Part shown: positions 7,161 to 15,249 of the stretch, one piece after another
How positions within the stretch are numbered: the stretch's first letter is position 1
Layout of the letters: each line of letters starts with the position of its first letter
NCBI RefSeq assembly: GCF_003122085.1
Contig: NZ_QEXV01000005.1
Span: forward strand, 1-64,000
DNA: 64,000 nt
From: Marinicauda salina
Lineage (GTDB): Bacteria > Pseudomonadota > Alphaproteobacteria > Caulobacterales > Maricaulaceae
Direction: 5' to 3'
Position numbers and translations under genes: made by a program
The notes under the pieces: generated by a model
Seen by the model: only the letters and a program-made list of their open reading frames with translations
Told to the model about the DNA's origin: nothing
The model's database searches: none

Positions 7161-7945
7161 CAAACCCTCATTTTCCCAGCGCAAGCCGGGACCCAGAGAG
7201 GACGCGCGTCGGCGTTCCACGCTCTCTGGGTCCTGACTGGAGTTCACCCCGGACCCCGATCCGGGGTCAGGAAAACGGTGAGGGGGATGCCGCGTACAAA
7301 CCCTCGTTCTCCCAGCGAAAGCTGGGACCCAGAGGAGGCCGGGCGCCGCCGCCGGCGTTCCACGCTCTCTGGGTCCTGACTTTCGTCAGGAGAACGAAGA
7401 GAGCGACGAAGAGCGCAAACTGTCGTTTTCCCAGCGCAAGCCGGGACCCAGAGGAGGCCGGGCGGCGACGGCGGCGTTCCACGCTCCCTGGATCCTGACT
7501 GGAGTTCACCCCGGACCCCGATCCGGGGTCAGGAAAACGGTGAGGGGGATGCCGCGTATAAACCCTCGTTCTCCCAGCGAAAGCTGGGACCCAGAGGAGG
7601 ACGGGCGCCGCCGCCGGCGTTCCACGCTCTCTGGGTCCTGACTTTCGTCAGGAGAACGAAGAGAGCGACGAAGAGCGCAAACTGTCGTTTTCCCAGCGTA
7701 AGCTGGGACCCAGGAGAGGCCGGGCGCCGGCGTTCGCGTTCTTCGATCCCTGGGTCCTGACGTTCGTCAGGAAAACGAGGAGGAGGACGAGGCGCGCGAA
7801 CCCTCGTTCTCCCAGCGAAAGCTGGGACCCAGGGGAGGACGGGCGCCGCCGCCGGCGTTCCACGCTCTCTGGGTCCTGACTGGAGTTCACCCCGGACCCC
7901 GATCCGGGGTCAGGAAAACGCTGCGAACGACGCCGCGTATAACCC
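7161..7945. repeat. Tandem array of six palindromic repeat units (family E)
   Basis: Units begin near 7161, 7297, 7416, 7559, 7678 and 7798. Each starts with AAACC/TGTCG-TTNTCCCAGC and holds AAGCYGGGACCCAGAG on the left and CTCTGGGTCCTGAC on the right, so every unit can fold on itself. Two types exist. Long units (about 136-145 bp; 1, 3, 6) end in GGAGTTCACCCCGGACCCCG...GGGTCAGG. Short units (about 119 bp; 2, 4, 5) end in TTTCGTCAGGAGAACGAAG. The order is L-S-L-S-S-L. The rest of the 925-bp spacer (7946-8078) has no recognisable gene. Confidence 0.9.
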
Positions 7946-8078
7946 CCCGCCCTCCCGGCGAACCCGCGCCCCGGAGCGGCCGCGCGCCTGCTGGTTGCAT
8001 TATTCTTGAGCGCTTCGCGCGGAATGGTTAACGTCCGTCGTCGCGCCGCGAGGGGGCGCGCCCGGGGGGAGCGACACG

Positions 8079-9179
8079 ATGGCGGCGCGCCATTCGCCGG
8101 AAAGCCCGCTTCAGACGGTGCACGAGCGGAATTTCGCCCTGCGCGCAAGCGAGTGCGGGCGGTACTCAATGGCCGACCGGTTCGGCGGCCGCGGTCTGGA
8201 CGACTGCCCGGCCTGCTGGGCCTGTCGCGTCGTGCTGGTCCTGCTCGTCGTCCTCGCCGCCACGGCGCTCGCCGCGGCGGCCGGACCGGGAGTCGCACCG
8301 CCGGCGACCTACGCCGACTGCCTCGTCCCGCCGTTCTTCAATGGCCGGATCTGCCTGTCGCCGGGGCCGGCCTGGATGGAGTGGGCGCTGTGGATCGAGA
8401 TCGGGGCGATTTCGCTGTTCGGACTGATCTGCGCGATCTGCTGCGCCTTTCCGCGGCCGCGAACGCGCGAGCCGCACCGGCCGATCGACCCGGGCAGCGA
8501 GGAGCTGAGGATCGAGATCGGCGACGAGGGCCTGCGCCTGCGCGGGCATCGCCGCGAGATCCGGCTCGGTTGGAGTGCATTCGACGCGCATGCGCTATTC
8601 GAGCAGGATTCCTATCTCGGCCAACCGCGTTGGCACGACCCGACCATCGACGCCCATCCCGGCACCCCCGTGCGGCTGGACGACCTCTTAAACGATTTGC
8701 ATGGCGCACCTCCTCACTCCGCTCTGGGACGCCTGCGCGACAGCATGCGCAATCGTTACGGCGCAGGGCGGCCGCAGCCGCAACGGCGCATTCCTGCAGA
8801 GCAGCAACAAGCCATCGTCGAAGGCCTGCAACGGGAAATCGCGGAGGCCGCCTCGCGGGGTGATACCGAAAGCATTGGAGAGCTCAGGCTACGGCTCGAG
8901 GACGCACAGGCAGGCTATTATCCTAAGGAGGAAGCCCCGTCCCAGGGCAACAAGTCCATCCTTCTTCCACTGCGGCGGGACGCTGCGGCCGAGCGCAGGA
9001 CGCCGGCCCGCGAGCGCCAGATGCAGCGCGAGGGACTGAGCCGGCTGACCTGGAACGAATACATCACCATCCCGCGGCGCTTCTTCGAGGGCGCCAGCTC
9101 GCAGATCGACTGGCCGGACTTCGTCGCCGCGTGCGCCTGGATGATCCGGCTGGCCAATCCGAAGCGCGGCGAGCAATAA
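8079..9179 (+). CDS. Hypothetical two-helix membrane protein
   Basis: 366 aa, not recognised as a named family. Hydrophobic segments lie at about residues 48-70 (VVLVLLVVLAATALAAAAG) and 101-125. A cytoplasmic region with LRIEIGDEGLRLRGHRREIRLGWSAF resembles the PH-like fold of YcxB-type proteins. The C-terminal half is charged and probably helical (EQQQAIVEGLQREIAEAASR). The ATG is favoured by GGGGGAG 7 nt upstream; an internal ATG at 8169 (MADRFGG) would give 336 aa and is the alternative. The C-terminal phrase RLTWNEYITIPRRFFEG also looks conserved-like. It follows the repeat array and has no operon partner. Confidence 0.6.
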   Translation: MAARHSPESPLQTVHERNFALRASECGRYSMADRFGGRGLDDCPACWACRVVLVLLVVLAATALAAAAGPGVAPPATYADCLVPPFFNGRICLSPGPAWMEWALWIEIGAISLFGLICAICCAFPRPRTREPHRPIDPGSEELRIEIGDEGLRLRGHRREIRLGWSAFDAHALFEQDSYLGQPRWHDPTIDAHPGTPVRLDDLLNDLHGAPPHSALGRLRDSMRNRYGAGRPQPQRRIPAEQQQAIVEGLQREIAEAASRGDTESIGELRLRLEDAQAGYYPKEEAPSQGNKSILLPLRRDAAAERRTPARERQMQREGLSRLTWNEYITIPRRFFEGASSQIDWPDFVAACAWMIRLANPKRGEQ

Positions 9180-9271
9180 CCCCAGGCGCTGAGCGCGGCC
9201 GCGCTCGCGAAGTCTTAACCCCTCGCGGGCAGACTGTCGGGCGGTTCCGCAATGCGCTGCAGGACGCCCCC

Positions 9272-9562
9272 ATGGCCCATTTCGTCATCGACCGCGACCC
9301 CCAGCCGGTCACCGGCGAGAACCTCGTCCATCACCAGGACTGCGCGGGCTTTCCCACGCGCTATCACGATCTCGGCTGGCAGCCCGACGCGACGCGCGCC
9401 CTCGAGATCGCGCTGAGGGACTTTCCCCTGGCCAACGCCTGCGTGCGCTGCTGCCCCGACGCGGTGGACCGCGAGGAGCCCGCCCCGGAGCGCGCGAGCG
9501 CGACGACGGAGGCGATCACGCGCTTTCGCGGCCGGCGCCCCGGCGGCCGGCGCCGGGGCTGA
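9272..9562 (+). CDS. Small Cys/His-containing hypothetical protein
   Basis: 96 aa. The arrangement VHHQDCAGFP...YHDLG....ALEIAL...ANACVRCCPD resembles short bacterial proteins with one CxxC-like knuckle and an upstream His/Cys pair, suggesting zinc binding; this is inference. The C-terminus is Arg-rich (RFRGRRPGGRRRG), consistent with nucleic acid contact. The start MAHFVIDRD is chosen because conservation-like sequence begins there and the upstream stretch reads as random Arg/Ala-rich codons. The gene ends 7 bp from the convergent rarA stop. Confidence 0.6.
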   Translation: MAHFVIDRDPQPVTGENLVHHQDCAGFPTRYHDLGWQPDATRALEIALRDFPLANACVRCCPDAVDREEPAPERASATTEAITRFRGRRPGGRRRG

Positions 9563-9569
9563 GCGGGCC

Positions 9570-10877
9570 TCACCCGCGCCGGTCCTTCCTCAACCCCCGC
9601 CAGCGCTCGAGGCGCTCGCGGATCGCCGCCTCGCGGCCGTGATCGGTCGGGGAGTAGAAAACGGGCCGGTCGGTCATCGCCTCGGGGAAATAGTCCTGGC
9701 CGGACACCCCGCCCTCGACGGCGTGGTCGTACTCGTAGCCCGACCCGTAGCCCTCGGACTTCATGAGCTTGGTGGGCGCGTTGAGGATGTGCTTGGGCGG
9801 CATGAGCGAGCCGGTCTGCTTGGCCGCGCGCATCGCCGCGCCGTACGCCTTGTAGACCGCGTTCGACTTCGGCGCGCAGGCGAGATGGACGACGGCCTGG
9901 GCGAGCGCGAGCTCGCCTTCGGGCGAGCCGAGGAAATCGTAGACCTCCTTGGCCGCCAGCGCGGCGTGGACCGCCGTCGGGTCGGCCAGGCCGATATCCT
10001 CGTTGGCCATGCGCACGATGCGCCGGGCGAGAAACAGCGGGTCCTCGCCGCCGGCCAGCATGCGCGCGAGCCAGTAGAGCGCCGCGTCGGGATCCGATCC
10101 GCGGACGGATTTGTGCAGCGCGGAGATGAGGTTGTAGTGCTCCTCGCGGTCCTTGTCGTAGACCGGCGCGCGGCGCTGCAGCACCTCGCCCAGGTCGGCG
10201 AGTTCGAGCGGCTGTTCGGCGTCGAGCGCCAGCACCTCCTCGGCGAGATTGAGCAGATACCGCCCGTCGCCGTCTGCCATCGCGATCAGGCCCTCGCGCG
10301 CCTCGGCCGTCAGCGGGAGCGCGCGGGCCTCGGCGGCCTCGGCGCGCTTGAGCAGCGTCTCCATCGCGTCGGCGTCCAGGCGTTTCAGGACCATCACCTG
10401 GCAGCGCGAGAGCAGCGCGGCGTTCAGCTCGAAGCTGGGGTTCTCCGTCGTCGCGCCGACGAGCGTGATCACGCCCTCCTCGACGACGGGCAGGAAGCCG
10501 TCCTGCTGGGCGCGGTTGAAGCGGTGGATCTCGTCGACGAACAAGAGCGTGCCCTGGCCGCTCGCCCGGCGGGCGCGGGCGCGGTCGAAGGCCTTCTTGA
10601 GATCGGCCACGCCGGAGAACACCGCCGAGATGGCGTCGAACTCGAGCCCGGCGGCGTCGGCGAGCAGGCGCGCGATCGTCGTCTTGCCCGTCCCCGGCGG
10701 GCCCCACAGCACGATCGAGGACAGCCGCTTCTGCGCGACCATGCGCCCGAGCGGGCCGTCGGGGCCGAGCAGGTGGTCCTGGCCGACCACCTCGTCGAGG
10801 GATTGCGGGCGCAGCCGGTCCGCCAGCGGCCGCGGCGCGCCTTCGTCCAGTCCCGACGCTTCGAACAGATCGCTCAT
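9570..10877 (-). CDS. rarA: Replication-associated recombination protein A (RarA/MgsA AAA+ ATPase)
   Basis: 435 aa from MSDLFEASG. An N-terminal AAA+ module carries Walker A GPPGTGKTT (residues 59-67) and Walker B LLFVDEIHRFNRAQQD, with sensor VGATTENPSFELN. The C-terminal MgsA tetramerisation domain includes DAALYWLARMLAGGEDPLF and the closing segment RPVFYSPTDHGREA. RarA acts at stalled forks and gaps, working with SSB. The start used lies 12 codons inside a longer frame; the family normally begins just before the SLDEVVGQDHLLG segment. Confidence 0.95.
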   Translation of the reverse strand: MSDLFEASGLDEGAPRPLADRLRPQSLDEVVGQDHLLGPDGPLGRMVAQKRLSSIVLWGPPGTGKTTIARLLADAAGLEFDAISAVFSGVADLKKAFDRARARRASGQGTLLFVDEIHRFNRAQQDGFLPVVEEGVITLVGATTENPSFELNAALLSRCQVMVLKRLDADAMETLLKRAEAAEARALPLTAEAREGLIAMADGDGRYLLNLAEEVLALDAEQPLELADLGEVLQRRAPVYDKDREEHYNLISALHKSVRGSDPDAALYWLARMLAGGEDPLFLARRIVRMANEDIGLADPTAVHAALAAKEVYDFLGSPEGELALAQAVVHLACAPKSNAVYKAYGAAMRAAKQTGSLMPPKHILNAPTKLMKSEGYGSGYEYDHAVEGGVSGQDYFPEAMTDRPVFYSPTDHGREAAIRERLERWRGLRKDRRG

Positions 10878-10965
10878 CGCAGGGCGCGCGCTCCCCAGGC
10901 TCGGCGGGAGCATAGGACGCGCCGCGTTGAGCGTTCAAAGAAAAGACTGCAGGACGCGCCGGCGA

Positions 10966-11310
10966 TCAGCCGGGATTGCAGGCCTGGTTCTGGCTCGTGC
11001 AGAGCGCGCCCGCATCCTGCCAGTCGCGCATCGAGCGCCCGGCCTCGTCGGGATCGCCCGGGCGCAGCACGCCCGGCTCGCACTGCAGCACGCGGCGGGT
11101 GCGGAACCCGGTTTGCTGACGATATTCGCATTCGCCCGACGCCAGCGCCGCTTCCAGGCGCTCCTCCGACATCTCGCGCTGCGCCTCCTCGTCGGCCTGC
11201 GCCTCCTGGTACGCCGCCAGCTCCTCCGGCGTCGCGCACGCGGCCACTCCGAGCAGAAGGCCCGCCATCGCGGCCCGCCGGACACGCCCCCTGATGATCC
11301 GTGGATTCAT
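10966..11310 (-). CDS. Small lipoprotein, tandem paralogue 1
   Basis: 114 aa. A lipobox VAAC follows a basic N-terminus (MNPRIIRGRVRR) and hydrophobic AAMAGLLLG. The mature protein begins CATPEELAAYQEAQADEEAQ, is helical and acidic, then holds YRQQTGFRTRRVLQCEPGV with two later Cys (LCTSQNQACNPG). It is clearly a paralogue of the next gene upstream on this strand. Start chosen at MNPRIIRG with GGGGAAA just upstream; the longer frame lacks a signal at its N-terminus. Role unknown; an outer-membrane-anchored periplasmic protein is expected. Confidence 0.72.
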   Translation of the reverse strand: MNPRIIRGRVRRAAMAGLLLGVAACATPEELAAYQEAQADEEAQREMSEERLEAALASGECEYRQQTGFRTRRVLQCEPGVLRPGDPDEAGRSMRDWQDAGALCTSQNQACNPG

Positions 11311-11392
11311 CGGCTTTCCCCTTGTCTCCCGGCCCCGCACAGGACCGCATGATGCCTTCATCCGCCGCCCGAGACAAACCGGCGCCGCGCCG

Positions 11393-11713
11393 TCATCCGC
11401 CCGGCAGGTTGCTGCCGACCGCGCCCGAGTTCTGCCAGTCGCGGATCTCGGCCTCGGCGCCAGTGGCGTCGCGCGGGCGGAGCACGCCCGGCTCGCATTG
11501 CAGCACCTTGCGGGTGCGGAAGCCGGTCTGCTGACGATAGCGGCAGGCGCCGCTCTCCAGCGCCGCGGCGATGCGCTCGCGCGCGCGCTCCTCGGCGGTG
11601 GCCTGCTCCTCCTCGTAGGCGTCGAGCTCCTCCGGCGTGGCGCAGGCCGCCAGCATCGCCGCCGCCCCGATCGCCGGCGCCAGGCGCGCCGCGTATCGCG
11701 ATATGGTCCGCAT
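11393..11713 (-). CDS. Small lipoprotein, tandem paralogue 2
   Basis: 106 aa from MRTISRYAA, with an in-frame ATG two codons upstream (at 11719) as alternative. AGGGGAG lies 9 nt before the chosen start and only 3 nt before the other. Lipobox LAAC, then ATPEELDAYEEEQATAEERA and YRQQTGFRTRKVLQCEPGV. The latter is nearly identical to the paralogue, and IRDWQNSGA matches MRDWQDAGA. It lacks the Cys-rich tail of paralogue 1. The two genes are 82 bp apart on the same strand, indicating a local duplication. Function unknown. Confidence 0.72.
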   Translation of the reverse strand: MRTISRYAARLAPAIGAAAMLAACATPEELDAYEEEQATAEERARERIAAALESGACRYRQQTGFRTRKVLQCEPGVLRPRDATGAEAEIRDWQNSGAVGSNLPGG

Positions 11714-12028
11714 GAACATGGTCTCCCCTATTGCGTGTTTCGCGCGGCCCCTCGCTCATGGACGACCGGTCGGCGCCGGCGCGTCGCCACGAACGACCGA
11801 ATTATATCCTCTACAAAATTGTACTTTCAACCATCAAGACGGCGCCGCGCCGGCGGCCGCCTTGACGAAGGCGCACGGCGGCGCGGTCGCGGTCTCGACC
11901 CCGGCTCGATCGGAGGCGCGCCTGCATTTGACTCGCGCCAAGGGCGCAGCCGACACTCGTCAGGATGCTGACCCGCCCGCGCCGGGGACAGGCAAACGGC
12001 GCGGGCCGCAACCCCCCGGGGGACGCCC
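11714..12028. other. Divergent promoter region with an AT-rich core
   Basis: This 315-bp spacer separates the lipoprotein pair (leftward) from the beta-propeller/CWB2 gene (rightward). The stretch GAATTATATCCTCTACAAAA (about 11799-11818) is unusually AT-rich for this genome and contains TATA-like elements usable in both directions. The rest is GC-rich without a recognisable coding frame, RNA or repeat family. GGGGGACGCCC just before the downstream ATG is the probable ribosome site. Confidence 0.4.
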
Positions 12029-14413
12029 ATGAAAACGCGCCGCTTTTTGGTTCCGTCCGCCGCGTGCGCCGCGGCGGCGACGCTCGCGCTCGCGCCCGCC
12101 GCGCTGGCCGCGCCGCCGACCGGCGGCCACGGCCACTCGACGCCACAGGCGACCTCGCAATACGCCACGACGGGACCGGCGGGACCGGGGATGGCCTACG
12201 CCGTCGATCTCGACATCGAACTCCGCAGCGAGCCCAACGGCGCGCTGCTGGCGGGCAACGGGCTGGTGATCCTGCAGGGCCGCATCGCCACCGACCTGCC
12301 CGAGACTGCCGAGAACGAGGCCGAGGAGCCGCGCGAGGCGCTGATCGCGGTGGACCCGGAGACCGGCGAGCATGTCTGGACGACGCTCGACATCGCCGAG
12401 ACCTGCATGCCCGCCGTGACCAGCGACGGGCGCATCATCGCCCAGCTCGAGGGCCAGACCCCGACCAAGCCGGATTTCGACGACTCCCTGGTGGCCATCG
12501 ACGAGGACACCGGCGCCATCATCCCTGACCAGATCTACGACGCCGACGCCGTCGACGCGCCGCGCCTGAGCGCCTGCCGCGACCGGATCCTGCTCAGCGA
12601 CGACGAGTCCCACGCCCTGCTGGCGGGCTCTTTCGCCTTCAGCAACATGGTGCGCGCGATCGATATCGGATCCTGGTCGGAGAGCTGGGCGATCGATCTG
12701 CACAACGCCCAGGGCGACGACTCGCCGCGCTTCGGCGGGCGGATGATCACGAGCGATTACGGCGACGGCTTCTACGTCGTGCTCAAGTGGGACGACGAGG
12801 TCACGCCCCAGATCTGGCGGCTGATCAAGTTCGACTGGTCCGGTTCGGAGATCGATTCCGTCGACCTGCCCGGCCGGCCCGGCGGGTTCACCGAGCGCAC
12901 CATGCTGGCCAGCGACCGCGGCGTCGCCATGGCGCTCAACGATTGCGCCGGCGCGCCGGAGGACGCCGGCGACGAATGCCTCGTCTTCTATGACGATGAC
13001 GGCGGGCTCAGCCAGCGCTGGATCGCCTACGAGCCCGATACAGGCGGCAACAATTTCTTCCAGTCGCTCGCCCGCGCCGACGGCGACAAGCTCGTCGGCT
13101 GGAGCGAACTCGAAACCGGCGCCGACATCGCCGCCATCGACGTCGACACCGGCGCGATCGAATGGGCCTATGCGACCGGCGACACCAACAATGGCGGGCA
13201 GCTGATCACCGACGCCGCCGGCAACGCCTATTTCGGCGCGTTCGGCGGGCTTCATCTCGTCTCGCTCACGGCCGACGGCCAGCTGCGCTACGCGATCGAC
13301 GGCGACGCCGTCGGCGGCGTCAACGAGCCCGACATCCTGGCCGCCATCACGCCGTGGGGTCAGGTGATCACCATCCACGCCGACGACGACAAGACCGAGG
13401 TCGTGCGCGCCTTCTGCACGCCGGGCGACGCATGCGAGCGCGTGGGGGAGGACGACGAGCGGGAGATCGAACGCCTGGAGACCGCCGTCGAAGTCTCGCA
13501 GGCGAGCTTTCCCGCCGACGGCTCGGCGGACACGGTCGTGATCGCCACGGCGTACAACTATCCCGACGCGCTCGCCGGCGCGCCGCTGGCCCGCTCGCTC
13601 GACGCGCCGATGCTGACGACGCCGCCCGACGCCCTGTCCGCCTCCATGCGCGCCGAGATCGAGCGCCTGGGCGCGACCCGCGCGGTCGTTATCGGCTCCA
13701 CCGCGTCGATCAGCGACGCCGTCGAGAACACGCTGGAACAGGACATGGGCCTCGCCGTCGAGCGCATCGCCGGCGACAACCGCTTCGACCGGGCCGCCCG
13801 GATCGCCGAACGCGTTCCGGCTTCGACGGTCTATGTCGTCCAAGGCGCCAACGCCGATCCGAATCAGGGTTGGCCGGAGGCGCTCAGCGTCTCGGCGCTC
13901 GCCGCCTTCGAACAGCGCCCGATCCTGCTGGCGACCCGCGACGTCGTCCCGCGCGAGACGCTCGACGCGATCGTCGAATTGGGCGCCGACCGCGTCGTCG
14001 TGGTGGGCGGAACCGCCGCGATTTCGGATGGCGTCGCCGACGCCCTGCGCGACCCCGACCGCGACGGGGTCGACGACGTCGACGTCGAGCGTCTCTCCTC
14101 GGGACCGAACCGCTACGCCCTGTCGGCCGCGGTCGCCGACCGTAATATCGACGCCGGCGCGTCGCCCGCCGAGGTGTTTCTCGTGACCGGCCGGTCGTTT
14201 CCTGACGGACTCCCCGTCGGGCCGGCGGCGGCGAAATCCGGCGGCGTCCTCCTGCTCGTCGACGGTCAGGCCCCCGAAGGCGGCCAGGAGGCCCGCGACT
14301 GGATCGCCGAAAGCGCCGACGCAGTGCGGCGCGGCTGGATCGTCGGGAGCGAGGCCGCCATCACGAACGACGCCGCCGAGGCGCTGCTCGAGTCCGCCGG
14401 ACTGGAGGAGTGA
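12029..14413 (+). CDS. Secreted beta-propeller protein with three C-terminal CWB2-like repeats
   Basis: 794 aa. A Sec signal peptide covers residues 1-28 (MKTRRFLVPSAACAAAATLA, cleavage near ALA-AP). Residues about 55-460 look like a PQQ/quinoprotein-type beta-propeller, with strands such as ALIAVDPETGEHVW, SLVAIDEDTGAII and AAIDVDTGAIEWAYATGD. From about residue 478 to the end three repeats resemble cell wall binding repeat 2 (PF04122). They contain YNYPDALAGAPLARSLDAPM/RAVVIGSTASISDAV, ERIAGDNRFDRAARIAE/ILLATRDVV/RVVVVGGTAAISDGV, and ERLSSGPNRYALSAAV/DGLPVGPAAAKSGGVLLLVD/RGWIVGSEAAITNDA. CWB2 trimers anchor clostridial surface proteins to anionic wall polymers; the ligand in a Gram-negative host is unknown. 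Confidence 0.85.
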   Translation: MKTRRFLVPSAACAAAATLALAPAALAAPPTGGHGHSTPQATSQYATTGPAGPGMAYAVDLDIELRSEPNGALLAGNGLVILQGRIATDLPETAENEAEEPREALIAVDPETGEHVWTTLDIAETCMPAVTSDGRIIAQLEGQTPTKPDFDDSLVAIDEDTGAIIPDQIYDADAVDAPRLSACRDRILLSDDESHALLAGSFAFSNMVRAIDIGSWSESWAIDLHNAQGDDSPRFGGRMITSDYGDGFYVVLKWDDEVTPQIWRLIKFDWSGSEIDSVDLPGRPGGFTERTMLASDRGVAMALNDCAGAPEDAGDECLVFYDDDGGLSQRWIAYEPDTGGNNFFQSLARADGDKLVGWSELETGADIAAIDVDTGAIEWAYATGDTNNGGQLITDAAGNAYFGAFGGLHLVSLTADGQLRYAIDGDAVGGVNEPDILAAITPWGQVITIHADDDKTEVVRAFCTPGDACERVGEDDEREIERLETAVEVSQASFPADGSADTVVIATAYNYPDALAGAPLARSLDAPMLTTPPDALSASMRAEIERLGATRAVVIGSTASISDAVENTLEQDMGLAVERIAGDNRFDRAARIAERVPASTVYVVQGANADPNQGWPEALSVSALAAFEQRPILLATRDVVPRETLDAIVELGADRVVVVGGTAAISDGVADALRDPDRDGVDDVDVERLSSGPNRYALSAAVADRNIDAGASPAEVFLVTGRSFPDGLPVGPAAAKSGGVLLLVDGQAPEGGQEARDWIAESADAVRRGWIVGSEAAITNDAAEALLESAGLEE

Positions 14414-14428
14414 AGCGTCCGCGATCAC

Positions 14429-14448
14429 AAGCCCGCGAGGCGGGTTTG
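14429..14448 (+). terminator. Weak Rho-independent terminator
   Basis: AAGCCCGC, a short GAG loop, then GCGGGTTT gives an 8-bp stem with a single G-U-type pair, ending in three T. It sits 15 bp after the CWB2 gene stop and before doxX. The T-run is short, so efficiency is doubtful. Confidence 0.4.
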
Positions 14449-14505
14449 CTCCGGCGAGCGCGCGGGTTTGGATGATCCGTCCGAGCCGAACGCCGGGAGG
14501 CGCCC

Positions 14506-14901
14506 ATGAAACTGCAGGTCTCGCTCTTCGTCATGCGGCTGACCATGGCCGCCTTCTTCGCGGTCTGGGCCGTGGAGAAGATCCTCCACCCCGACCGGGC
14601 GGCCAGCGTGTTCGAGGCTTTCTACGGAATCTCGAATCTGCCGGCAGCCGCCGCCATCGCGCTCGGCGCGATCCAGCTCGGCTTCATCCTGGCTTTCCTC
14701 TTCGTCGGCCGATTCCGCTTCGTCACGGTCGGCGGGCTGCTCGTGATGCACGCCGTCAGCACGGCCTCGAGCTGGAGCCAGCTGATCAATCCCTATGAGG
14801 GCGGCAATCATCTGTTCTGGGCGGCCGTGCCCACGCTCGGCGCGCTGATCGCGCTGTTCCTCCTGCGCGACGAGGACAGGCTGTACATGGTGGGGCGGTA
14901 G
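14506..14901 (+). CDS. DoxX-like four-helix membrane protein
   Basis: 131 aa with four hydrophobic helices (about residues 7-27, 45-68, 72-95, 103-122). RLTMAAFFAVWAVEKILHPD near the N-terminus is DoxX-like. DoxX-family proteins act in membrane redox processes such as thiosulfate:quinone oxidoreduction or detoxification, but no redox Cys are seen here and no specific role can be assigned. GGGAGGCGCCC precedes the ATG as ribosome site. It follows the CWB2 gene on the same strand after a 92-bp gap. Confidence 0.65.
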   Translation: MKLQVSLFVMRLTMAAFFAVWAVEKILHPDRAASVFEAFYGISNLPAAAAIALGAIQLGFILAFLFVGRFRFVTVGGLLVMHAVSTASSWSQLINPYEGGNHLFWAAVPTLGALIALFLLRDEDRLYMVGR

Positions 14902-14920
14902 GCGCGGGCGGCGCGCCTAT

Positions 14921-15080
14921 CCCCCTCACCTGACCTCTCCCCCTTGAAGGGGGAGAGGAATCCTGACGCGCGCCTCGGCGATCGGCGCAACGTTCTCGCG
15001 AAGCGGAGCGATTGGGAGCGGCCGGCTGCGCTGGCGCCCCCTCTCCCCTCGGGAGGGGAGAGGGTCGGGGTGAGGGGTTC
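14921..15080. repeat. Two family C palindromes
   Basis: CCTCTCCCCCTTGAAGGGGG (within 14921-14958) and CCCTCTCCCCTCGGGAGGGG (within 15037-15080) are inverted repeats, each flanked by CCTCACCTGA or TCGGGGTGAGGGG arms. Further copies lie at 30858-30895, 46076-46114, 46243-46282 and 47359-47402. The DNA between them shows no gene. Confidence 0.8.
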
Positions 15081-15138
15081 AACCCCGACTGAATATTTTC
15101 ACCTCCGCCGCACGACGGCCTTAAGGACGGGGCGTTCA

Positions 15139-15245
15139 CTCCTGAAACCCCGGCCGACCGCAGGGAGAGCCGGGGCCTCATCGCGAAAAGTCGCCGGGAG
15201 GTCCCGGATCGCGCCTTCGGCGCGTCCGGGAATTCAATCGCCTCG
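15139..15245. repeat. Composite repeat family A, partial copy
   Basis: Shares TGAAACCCCGGCCGACCG, the AGGGAGAGCCGGGGCCTC block and the GATCGCGCCTTCGGCGC hairpin with the full copy at 4040-4258, in the same order and orientation, but lacks both terminal blocks. With the preceding family C repeats it fills the 348-bp spacer before the PTPS-like gene. Confidence 0.75.
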
Positions 15246-15249
15246 CCCC

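Noticed and set aside
7161-7945. CRISPR array
   Set aside because: Units are conserved over their full 119-145 bp and there are no short identical repeats with unique, equal-sized spacers; no cas genes are nearby.
13162-14145. Long Arg-rich frame overlapping the CWB2 gene
   Set aside because: Out-of-frame shadow with composition RR/GR/DR-rich typical of high-GC reading frames; the other frame carries signal peptide and domains.
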